Shown here one piece after another: positions 11,109 through 19,827 of a stretch of 30,228 nt of DNA. The translations under genes were made by a program, and so were the position numbers. The stretch covers positions 1 through 30,228 of the forward strand of contig NW_026516497.1 of the NCBI RefSeq assembly GCF_025602895.1. Direction: 5' to 3'. The DNA comes from Polychytrium aggregatum (lineage: Eukaryota > Chytridiomycota > Chytridiomycetes > Polychytriales). The stretch's first letter is position 1. Each line of letters starts with the position of its first letter. The notes beneath the pieces were generated by a model. It did not search any database. It had not been told where the DNA came from and saw nothing but the letters and a program-made list of their open reading frames with translations.

Positions 11109-12284
11109 ATCAGAGCCGCCGCTTTCCCTGAAGTACCTGCCACCACCACCAGTACCAAGTTTGCCTTTCCACCGGACCTTCACCAACCTTGCTCCGGCTG
11201 GCCATCACTCGCTATGCCTCCGCTAACACCCCGCTCCGTCTTGCCAAGCCTCTCCTCCATCTTGCATCTGCCTTTATTGCCCAAGCTCTCCGTTTTTGTT
11301 TTGTTTCTCCTTTCTTCTGTTCATATTTGCCGCCATCTACTCCGCTTGTGCTTTGCTCTGCTTGGTTTGACTCTCCATATGCTCTATTGTTTTTGCTCTA
11401 TCGCCCAGCCCTATTGCCTCCTGCCCCGTCCGTCTGGATCAGGCTCTCTGTTACGCTCCTGCCCACCGCGCCTATTGTGGATATGTGATCCTCTCGTGTA
11501 TATTTGTCGCCCTTGGATTGATTTGCCGCTTTCTTTCGCTCTTGGTCTTGTGCTGCGGCTCGGCCTCGACCCGTTCAGGGAGTGCAACTTCCTCCCTCTC
11601 GTCAACGCAAATATAGCTGATGCCGTAGTCCCGAGACACCGCTGTCATTGTAGCTATCGTCCAGCGATGCCCCTGCCCTTGCCAATGGATCGAGAAAGCA
11701 AACGCTGCGGCTGTTCCCCAGCAAGCGCGGGTTCGCCCTGTTGTGCGACCCCAAGCCTCATGGCCAAAGGCGGTTGCTGTTCCCGCCTGTGCGGGCGATG
11801 TTCTCCGTTTGCGCTCATCTCAACCTGCACCCGCTGCGTCCGATGGCCGAGGCTCACCTGACGATCAACACCAGCGGGCCGTCCAGGCCCTTCCCGCCAG
11901 GAACTCAGACCGCCCGACGGTCTGTTCCCTTCTCGGCCGAGGCTCAGCGCTGCAGAGCGTTCATCCTGGGTATCTAGATGTCCATCCAACCCCATTTGTC
12001 TGCAGTGGCCCCAGGTCGCTTCTGGGATTTCCTCAGGAAGAGCGGTGCTGTCTGCGGGGTCATCCAGATACTGCTTGGCTGATTGATGGCCCTGCCCACT
12101 CTTGCAGCGCCATGAAGCCTCGAATGTACCATGGGCTTACTCTGTATCCGCCTTTCTACTTGTCCACAGACCTGGAGCCCAACCTCCAGCGTATGGGGCA
12201 GAGTCTCTGGTGGACCTTTGAGGTAGAGCATGTGAGATACCGGGTGGTGCCCGTTGGCACCTGGCGGTGCACTGCGAGCAAAGA
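11109..12284. other. Intergenic region before the nucleotidyltransferase gene
   Basis: The first half (about 11190-11560) is strongly pyrimidine-rich on the plus strand and looks like a 3' flank. At 11650-11965 one frame reads Ala/Pro/Gln-rich sequence, but no start or phase-consistent splice links it to the next gene. I see no recognisable gene, RNA or repeat. Confidence 0.5.
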
Positions 12285-15032
12285 ATGGATCAGCACAGCT
12301 CCAGCCCGGCAGCACACCCGCCGATCGTTGTTGCCCCTCTCCACGGCGACAGCCGCCTGCTCTCAAATGTACATATCCTAACCCTCTAACAACACCGCCG
12401 CCGCCACCACCATCACCCGTCAACAGGGCACCCAATCTCTGAACAACTCTGCCCGCGCCAACACCCTCGCCAATAAACTCCACCGGCTGCTGGCGAGATG
12501 CTTCAGAGGCAAGGAGATCCGAATCCATGTCTTTGGCTCGGCCGTCACTGGCCTTGGCATCGCCAACTCGGATGTCGACTGCTGCATCGAGTTCTGCGAT
12601 GGCGCCCTCCCCTTCGAGGTCCTCAAGGGCAAGTGGGTCTACCAGGCCGCCCACATTCTTCGGGCTTGCGCAATGGAGGAGGTGGTTCCAGTGGCCTCGG
12701 CCAAGGTGCCGATCTGCAAGTTTTACGATCCGCAGCTCGGGCTGCGCTGCGACCTGTCGGCGGGCAACGTCCTTGGCGTCTACAACTCGCATCTGATCCG
12801 ATCGTACGTCAACATGAGCCCGATCGTCAAGCCGCTGATCATCCTCATCAAGATGTGGGCCAAAGCGAGGGGCATCAACAACGCTGGCGAGGGTAGGTTC
12901 CGACAAATGATGCGACGAGCAGCCCGAGCCTGCAGCTGATCCTGACGTCCTTGCTCTGTCTCCAGGCACGTTCAGCTCGTACTGCCTGGCCCTGATGGCC
13001 ATTCACCACCTGCAGCGCGAAGGCATTTTGCCGTCGTTGCAAAGGGACGTTCCAGCCCACGCCCGCAAGAAGGTCACCGTTCCTCCCTTTACGCAACAGC
13101 ATCGACCCTGGCAAAACAGAAAGGCTGTGGCGCCTTCAGCTAGCAAAAGCATCCGGTGGACAGACATGTCCACCGACGAAGAGCCTGATTATGAATACAG
13201 CCATCCAGCAAACCGCCAGAATCCCAAGAGCGCGAGCAGCTCCGGCAAAGGCTCTGGAAAGCATGTATTCAACTACGACGGCTATGAATACGACGATGAA
13301 GATGAAGATGAAGACGAAGATGAAGATGAGGATGAAGATGAAGATGATGATGAATATGAAGATGAAGATGAAGAAGACTACGATCTTGATGAAGAGGTCG
13401 CTATGGCTATCTACATGGCTGACCGCTGGGACCGTGACGACAAGTATTTTTCGCCGTATATGCGGACTGAATTCGGCACCAATCTGCTCAGGACGCTGTT
13501 GCGGAGCCGCGGGGTCGACATCGACGCCTATTTCGATGACGAAGATGACGAGTACGATGATGACGAATACGATGATGACGACGACGACGACGAATACGAT
13601 GAATATTACTATGAGGACTATGACATTGACGATGACGGGAGCCCAGGCGATCCCGATTTGGTCAGGGCTCTCACGAAGATGTTCAAGCGCATGGTCTCCA
13701 CATCCGAGAAGCCACTGCCCCGAACACACGTGCTGATGGAGACCCTTGCCGATACCACCATCCGGGTTGACGTGTCCTATCGGCAGGTCGATTCGCCGTC
13801 TGCTGGTGGCGCCGACCGTCCGCAAGTGGAGCACAGCAAGCTTGCCACGGTGCTCGCACGCTTCTTCCACTACTACGCTTTCGAACACAGCTATGATGCC
13901 GATCACATCATATCGATCCGCAAAGGCCGGGTTCTGACCCCATGTACCCCGCCGCTGCACGCATGGAAGACCCGAAAGGGCAGCTGCCTGGTTGTCGAAG
14001 ACCCGTTTCTAGTGGATCGCAACTGCGCCGGCACCGTCTTTGGCTCCCTGGAACGAATCCGCAGCGAGTTTCGTTATGCTTGCACGACTCTCCGCAGCGT
14101 CAAGCACGGAGGCGGCGCGGAGTGGCTTCAACGACTGTTCGCGGCCGCTTCGCCGTCAGTTAGTAAGCCCAAAGCAAAGGCCGGCGGCGCCGAGGTCCGG
14201 ACGGCGCAGGTGGACCAACGACAGGCTTCAGCAAGCTCGAACGAACATGGCATCGTGGATCTGGATCTGAATCTCAAGGATAGATTCAATGCTTTGCTTC
14301 AAAAAGGTGCGCGTTTCGAGCATAGAGATGATGTGTGCTGCACCGACAGCCGATTCCCCAGACATGCAGGGACATGGCTCGGTTGGAGGGGAGTCGACCG
14401 TGCTTCCAACTTGCATCGAAGGCCGTCACCAACATGATTGTTGGCCGGTTGAATGTAGGCTAATGCGTCTTGGTGCATCCTGTTTGTTTGGCCCTCTAGA
14501 TCGCATCGGCAGCGATGAGGATGTCGAGGCTATTCTCAAGCAGATCCATGTCATCAAGTCGCGTGCCGGACAGATCAAGAAGCGTGGCACTATTTCCGAT
14601 CTTCGCCATGCGGAGGCCCAGATTGACGAGCTCTATGAGCGGGGTATTTCTCTTCTCGAGCGCCGTCAGTCGGCACCAGCTCAGACCCTCACAATCGGGC
14701 ATATTTCGGTTGTCCCATACGAACCGGCACCGCCCAGATCGCCCGTAGTCCATAAGACCGGCCTCGCCATCGTCACTCCTTACGCTCAGGAAGACAGCGC
14801 AATCCACAACAACAACGCCCCCTCGGCCAAGGCCAAGAAAGCCCCGCAGTCGTTTTCCAACGCTCGTGAACACTCCAATGGACCTTCCAGACCATACATT
14901 GAGCGTCAAGCCGAGCCCTTGCAGACAAAGCGCCGAGGAAAGTGCTGGCACTGCTTCAAGATCGGCCATCACAAGAACGACTGCGTGGCCGTGTGCAGCA
15001 AGCCCAACTGCCGCGCACCGCAATGCCAGTAG
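12285..15032 (+). CDS. Non-canonical poly(A)/poly(U) polymerase (Cid1/TUTase-like) with acidic inserts and CCHC knuckle
   Basis: It is predicted to add nucleotides to RNA 3' ends. Four exons give 807 residues: 12285-12368, 12427-12892, 12966-14306 and 14500-15032, all in phase. The first exon encodes only 28 residues (MDQHSSSPAAHPPIVV...) and starts at an ATG with a good AGAATGG context. The nucleotidyltransferase core has FGSAVTGLGIANSDVD (G65-S66, D77, D79) and the third Asp at D137 in LRCDLSAGN. The central part continues with VKPLIILIKMWAKARGINN and TFSSYCLALMAIHHLQ. Two Asp/Glu tracts (about 293-323 and 376-410) and spacer then interrupt the domain, before the PAP-associated part resumes with ARFFHYYAFEHSYD and VVEDPFLVDRNCAGTVF. 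The C-terminus has a zinc knuckle C779-X2-C782-X4-H787-X4-C792. Adenylyl or uridylyl specificity cannot be decided from the sequence. Confidence 0.9.
13290..13632 (+). repeat. Two in-frame Asp/Glu-coding simple-sequence tracts
   Basis: GATGAA/GAAGAT-type repeats at about 13290-13385 and GATGAC/GACGAC repeats at about 13535-13630 encode almost pure Asp/Glu with a few Tyr. Between them lies a short ordered-looking segment (DEEVAMAIYMADRWDRD ... LLRTLLRSRGVDIDAYF). The tracts keep the frame, so they are part of the protein. Confidence 0.93.
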
Positions 15033-15439
15033 GCTCGAGCACGGGTCTGGACAGAGGTGGGAGTTTGTCTCAGGGCCGACTGCATCTTCTGTTCGCCTAT
15101 TGGTTTCATGTCGCTGATCACGTCGTGTCTTTGCAGAGCCTGCTCCGTCGGCAGCATCGGTCAGCATGCGATGGACACTCGCTGCGGCCTGCATACCGCT
15201 CGCAACATGACAACCTGGATAGCTGTGGTGCGATCATGCGCTGCCTCAATACATTCTGCTTTGCCAGTGCCGTAGAGACAGCAGACACCCGCCAGCCATT
15301 CCCATCAGCATCTGTGTGGTGGTTACTTTTGTTCCGCACTGCCTCTGCTGCTGGATTGGCCGCCCGCCTGGGTCCGCGTCGGCATCGCCACACTGAGTCA
15401 ACACAGCCCTCCACGTGACCAGAACCTGTGTCACAGGAG

Positions 15440-15486
15440 TGAGTCAGGCTGGATGGCTCGGCCATGCCTCATGAGTCAGGCTGGAT
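15440..15486. promoter_or_regulatory. Paired AP-1/Gcn4-type sites (TGAGTCA) in a direct repeat
   Basis: TGAGTCA occurs at 15440-15446 and 15472-15478, each extended to TGAGTCAGGCTGGAT. The core matches the known bZIP (Gcn4/AP-1) consensus TGASTCA. The pair lies about 85-120 bp upstream of the TATA box of the small mitochondrial protein gene. Binding is inferred only. Confidence 0.5.
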
Positions 15487-15562
15487 CGCTGCTGACCAGG
15501 ACGGGCATCCCGGCGGTCATGGACGCCTGCGGGGCGAGGGCCGCGGCGAGGTCTCGTTCGGA

Positions 15563-15568
15563 TATAAA
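15563..15568 (+). promoter_or_regulatory. TATA box of the B12D-like gene
   Basis: TATAAA in the context TCGGATATAAATGCTGG lies 135 bp upstream of the ATG. The same extended context recurs before the gene at 30140. Confidence 0.65.
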
Positions 15569-15702
15569 TGCTGGGTCCGCCTCAGCATTGCATCATCCAT
15601 ACTCAGGTTGTCTCCCAGTTGCATCCAAGCCAAATCACTTGACTCTGGTCTTCTCGCCGCGCCGCTTCCCACAGTCACTTCCGTCTCAACACACACGCCA
15701 CA

Positions 15703-16044
15703 ATGCTCGCCATGATCCGCAAGATGCCCCTTGAGGTCTATCCCATCTTTGGCATGATCGGCATCGCCATGACCTGTGAGTTGTCATCTGATCCCAAGTT
15801 TGCTCTGCTCACGAGGCCGCGGGTCGCCGGAACACCCTGAAGTTGTCGCGGATCACCAGAGCATCCATACCGTCGTTACCGCTGCTGACTCTCTTGCTGT
15901 GCTTGCTCCCCCCCCCTCGCTGCTCGCATAGTCGGTGGCTACATTGTCCAAAAGAAGGTCCGCTTCGACCAGGACCTCCGAATCCGCAACGACATGGGCT
16001 ACAACCCCAACCACTGGGCCCACCGTCTCTCGGGCCGCGAGTAA
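15703..16044 (+). CDS. B12D/NDUFA4 (MLRQ)-like small mitochondrial membrane protein
   Basis: Two exons (15703-15775 and 15932-16044, joined in phase 1) give a 61-residue protein. The N-terminal part reads MIRKMPLEVYPIFGMIGIAM and continues into TFGGYIVQKKVRFDQDLRIR. A short basic N-terminus, the P-x-E-x-YP-x-F signature and a single membrane segment (about residues 14-30) match the B12D/NDUFA4 family. Its members sit in the mitochondrial inner membrane with respiratory complexes I or IV. The C-terminal tail (GYNPNHWAHRLSGRE) fits a matrix-side or intermembrane-space extension. Family assignment rests on length and signature, so the exact subunit identity is open. It is too short for routine gene calling but has clear exon phase and a good upstream promoter. 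Confidence 0.82.
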
Positions 16045-16729
16045 ACGGGCCGCCTGCCTCCCATGTGCAAATCATGGTCTCTGGCTGGCGCCTTTCCCTT
16101 GCCCTTGCTCTGGCCCTGTCTCGGAGGCGGCGTGAAGTGTAGCATTCCTTGATGCCTCGGATCCTCGTGCCCGGTGGCCTCATCGATATTCATTCTCATT
16201 CGCCTCAATCCCATGCCCGAGCACGGACCGTCGCCGCAGGAACCTTCCGCCACTGCCCTGTCCTTCTCCCATCACATCCCCTATGACCCTGTCTCAGCGC
16301 GAGCAGTGTTTCTATAGCCTGTGAAAAAAGAACAAGTTGTCAACTGACCCATTGAGCTGAAATAAAAAAAAAAAAGCGCTCCCAAAACGAAACGACCAGA
16401 CACACCAGATACACACCAGACACACCAGACCAGCAGCACCGTCCGCTGCGGTGTGCCGACTTTTCACAGCCGTTTTGCACCCATCGATTCCCACAGCCCA
16501 GTGCGCCTGGCTGCTCTTGCTTGGCGCTGCGCGCCGTCCGCTTTCGGCCGTCCAGCTGCCTGATTTGGGCTGCCCACGTGCGCCGCCGCCACGGCCCCAC
16601 AGCCCGCCCTCGTCTGTCCCGGTCCTGTCCATCACCGCCGTCTCTCCCCTCTCGCAACATCCACCGCCCCAGATCGGAGTGTGGTGTCCAGATCCCAGCA
16701 TCCATCCGGCCGACACTGCTCCCTCTGCC
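16045..16729. other. Intergenic region between the B12D-like gene and LCB1
   Basis: No gene is seen. An AATAAA followed by an A tract (16361-16375) may be a poly(A) signal or a simple tract. ACACACCAG-type repeats occupy about 16396-16434. The C-rich stretch after 16450 probably belongs to the LCB1 promoter and leader. Confidence 0.55.
16396..16434 (+). repeat. CACACCAGA short tandem repeat
   Basis: CACCAGA and CACACCAGA words recur four to five times in about 39 bp, with one TACACACC variant. The run lies in non-coding sequence upstream of LCB1. Confidence 0.75.
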
Positions 16730-19559
16730 ATGGCAACCGCCCTCGGAAACTTTGCGGCCGTGCCGCTCGTCAACGATGCCGCGAAAGAGTTTGCCTACTC
16801 GATCGTCATTGCCGTCAACACCACCTTCTCGGTTGCCTCGGACCTTTATCACACCATCCCTGGCTCCAATGTCGCCTACAAATACATCCGTGCCTCCTAC
16901 CAGAACGACCCGTTCCGCATGTTGCTTGAGCTCTGTTTGGTCGCGTTCCTGCTCTGGTACATCTTCCATGGCCGCTACCGCATCCGTCCTGGAGCCAATC
17001 CCGTGGTCCTCACTGAGAAGGTAATCGCCTCTCTGGCTCGGTGCCGCCAGCAGCGATATCTGCGCTTTCGCCATCGATGCCAGCACCCGCATCGATCTGG
17101 CCCTCCACCATCGCTCTGGGCGCTGGACGCTGGTCCGATCGTGCGCCGATCTCTCACACTCTGCTCTGCGGCTTCTTGGACCTTTCCCCTCCCTGTTTCT
17201 GGACTGAACGGAAACCATCCTGCAGGAAATCAATGAGCTTTGCGAGACCTGGGAGCCTGAGCCGCTCGTCCCCTCACTGTCCGAATTCCGTCGACAAGAG
17301 CTCGATAAGCTCCCCGTCCTGGCCGGGTACGATCCTTGGTGGCTGTGGCTCGTAGTGTGCTTCGATGCTCAGCGCTTGCCGTGCAGCCGTCTCGCGCCGT
17401 CTTCTATCTAACCCTCTGTATTTTGTCTTTCTGCCTGTCTCGTTGCCAGACCTGCCGGCACCAAGGTCAAGATGGCCGATGGAAAGGAAAAGCTGAACTT
17501 TGGAAGCTACAACTTCCTTGGCTTCCTCAACAGCGAGGCTGTCAAGGTACGGATATCCCTGTCGTCGCGCAGCGCCTCTGTTTGGCCTGTGGCGGTTGCT
17601 TGTCCGCTCAATCTGAGGCTGCTCGCTGGAGCAACCCGATGCGCAAGCGCTCCAAGCAACGCCGTAGTCTCGGCATCTGTAGCTGACCGTATCCTCCGAA
17701 TGTGTTCTCGGCAACGTGCAGGAATCGGCGGTCAAGGCTCTTCGCAAGTACGGTGTCGGCACCTGCGGTCCCCGCGGCTTCTATGGCACAATCGGTAGGC
17801 AGCTTGTGCGAAAGATCTCGATGCTCACATCGAAGGCACAGCTTGTGGCGAGTTCCTGCTCGACACAGGTCTGCGGTGCGCCGCCGACAAGCGCTGAACA
17901 TTCGCTCGATTGTCAGACGTCCACCTCCAGCTCGAAAACGAATTGGCCAAATTCCTTGGCACCGAATCTGCCATCCTCTATTCTCAGGACTTTTCCACGA
18001 TTGCCAGCTGCATCCCCTCGTTCTGCAAGCGCGGCGACATCATTGTGGCGTAAGTGGGCATGCGCTGTTGATGGACGCCTTAATGGTCGCTGCGACTCGT
18101 TGCCTATCAGTGTCGCTAGTTGCATCCAGATATGTCCGCGCTGAGCCTGATCGGACGCATCCTTCCCAGCGACGAGTGCTGCTCGTTTGCGATCCAGAAG
18201 GGACTGGAAATCTCGCGCTCGACCGTTCGTTTCTTCAAGCATAACGACATGCAGGACCTCGAGCGTGTTCTGGCTGAGCTCCAGAAGGAAAACGCCAAGG
18301 TACAGTTCATTGCATATCGCTCAGGATGCAGCCGTATGGCCCATGTTCGGCACACATGAGCGCCATGAAAGCATGGTACGGTGGAAGTCCCTGTCCTGAT
18401 CATAACATGCTGACGTCGCTCCTGTCTCCCCTGTCTCCAGAAACCCCTCAGCCGACGCTTCCTTGTTGTCGAGGGTATCTACTCCCAAACCGCCAACATT
18501 GTTCCTCTCCCTCAGCTGGTAAGACTGAGGAGGCTCGGGCACGCTCTGGTTTTAGTTTCATCGCATGAATCGATATTTTCATCAAGCTTTCCATGCCCGG
18601 ATCCCCACCGGCTCCTCACCGGCTCTTCGTCGGCTCCTCGTCGGCACTCACGCCTCCCACTTCCCCATTTCGACGCTAGATCGAGCTGAAGAAGAAGTAC
18701 AAGTACCGACTCATCGTCGAGGAGACCCTTTCGTTTGGTGTTCTCGGCAAGCGCGGGGCCGGTGTCTCAGACCACTTTGACATTGATGTAGGTACCCTCG
18801 AATCCGTTAGGGGGAGAATGCGCAGACGACGCCTGGAGCTGCTCTCCAGGAAATATGCACTCTTCGTCGGGAGTTTCGGCACTGACACATCCGGCTCTGT
18901 CGGCTCTATCTCTCTGACAAGGCCCGCGAAATTGATGTGATTGTCGCCGGCCTCACCCATGCGCTCGGTTCCTCCGGAGGATTTGTTGCAGGCGAGCAGG
19001 AAATCTGCGAGCACCAGAAGCTCTCTGGCCAGGCGTACACGTACTCTGCCTCGCTCCCTGCTCTGCTGGCCGTTGCCGCCAGCCAGGCACTGAGCATGCT
19101 CATCGACCAGCCCGAGACCCTCACCAGGATGAGACAGAACACGCTGACAGTGAAGAACATCCTGAAGACTGTTCCGAACCTGGAGATCTGCGGAGATGAG
19201 GCCTCGCCCATGTTCCACCTGAGACTCAAGAACCGCCCGGCGGACCGCTTGGAGGAAGATCGAGTTCTGCAGGAGATTGTCGACCAGGTGCGCCACGACT
19301 GCGTTTGCTGCCCCGCTGCTTTGTGAACGTCTCGTTGTGAGTATCTCGTCCTGACCGGATTTCTGCTCCATAGATCTACAAGGAAGGCGTTCTGGTTTCG
19401 CGAGCCAAGCATGTTCTTTCCCAGGACCGCCAGAAGCCCACCCTGATTCCCAGCATCCGAATCTGCTGCTCAGCGGGACATACTCAGAAGGAGTCCGAAA
19501 GATCTGCTACTATCATTCGCGACACCTGGAAAAAGATCACGAAGGCTAAGAAACTCTAG
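16730..19559 (+). CDS. LCB1: Serine palmitoyltransferase subunit 1 (Lcb1/SPTLC1)
   Basis: This is the regulatory subunit of the ER serine palmitoyltransferase that condenses serine and palmitoyl-CoA in the first step of sphingolipid synthesis. Ten exons give 520 residues: 16730-17020, 17226-17326, 17450-17546, 17722-17794, 17917-18049, 18170-18299, 18441-18518, 18680-18787, 18922-19287 and 19374-19559. All joins are in phase. A membrane segment near residues 64-80 ([16 protein letters not shown]) is followed by WEPEPLVP and [14 protein letters not shown]. Next come [20 protein letters not shown], with C178 at the position of human SPTLC1 Cys133, then [35 protein letters not shown] and [20 protein letters not shown]. 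At the position where catalytic Lcb2 has its PLP lysine this protein reads [12 protein letters not shown], without lysine, as expected of Lcb1. It needs an Lcb2 partner encoded elsewhere. Confidence 0.97.
18600..18650 (+). repeat. CGGCTCCTC-type 12-bp repeat in an LCB1 intron
   Basis: Four imperfect 12-bp units of the form CGGCTCCTCRYC lie within the intron 18519-18679. They are non-coding because flanking exons join in phase across them. Confidence 0.75.
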
Positions 19560-19614
19560 CGCCCGGCAGCAGCTTGATGGCCTTGGCTGCATTTGTTCTC
19601 CCTCGCTCTTGTTC

Positions 19615-19638
19615 TTGCCCTTGCCCTTGCCCTTGCCA
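19615..19638 (+). repeat. (TTGCCC)n hexamer repeat in the LCB1 3' flank
   Basis: Three perfect TTGCCC units and a TTGCCA variant begin 56 bp after the LCB1 stop codon, probably in its 3' UTR. Confidence 0.85.
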
Positions 19639-19827
19639 GTTTCCACTCCACTCTTTTGCATTCATTGGGCGACCCTCAGACCGACAACCAGAAGGTGCGA
19701 TGCTTCCATGACACTTGAAATACATTGGCCGACTTGCCGCCCTGTGTCGTCCGTCCGTCCCTTGGGCACCTGGCCGAGCGTCTCGGTCTCGTGAACACAA
19801 GGATGCGGCCTCGTCCTCCATCTGGCC

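Larger units (their letters stand above)
15033..15702. other. Intergenic region with the promoter of the B12D-like gene
   Basis: No gene is seen. The downstream half carries two TGAGTCA sites, a duplicated TGAGTCAGGCTGGAT word, a TATA box and a C/T-rich leader preceding the ATG at 15703. Confidence 0.6.

Noticed and set aside
11650-11965. Ala/Pro/Gln-rich frame as an N-terminal exon of the polymerase
   Set aside because: No start codon or phase-consistent splice connects it, and the 28-codon exon at 12285 gives a complete gene with good start context.
11974-13002. A 342-codon minus-strand frame
   Set aside because: It is antisense to the nucleotidyltransferase exons, whose catalytic motifs and splice phases are clear. 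The minus-strand product has no recognisable motifs.
13136-13960. A minus-strand frame encoding a very hydrophobic Val/Ile/Phe-rich protein
   Set aside because: The apparent membrane segments are the reverse complement of GAT/GAA repeats that encode the Asp/Glu tracts on the plus strand.
16361-16375. A tract as the poly(A) tail of a retroposed copy
   Set aside because: No target-site duplication or processed coding sequence precedes it. The AATAAA plus A run is more simply a poly(A) signal or simple tract.
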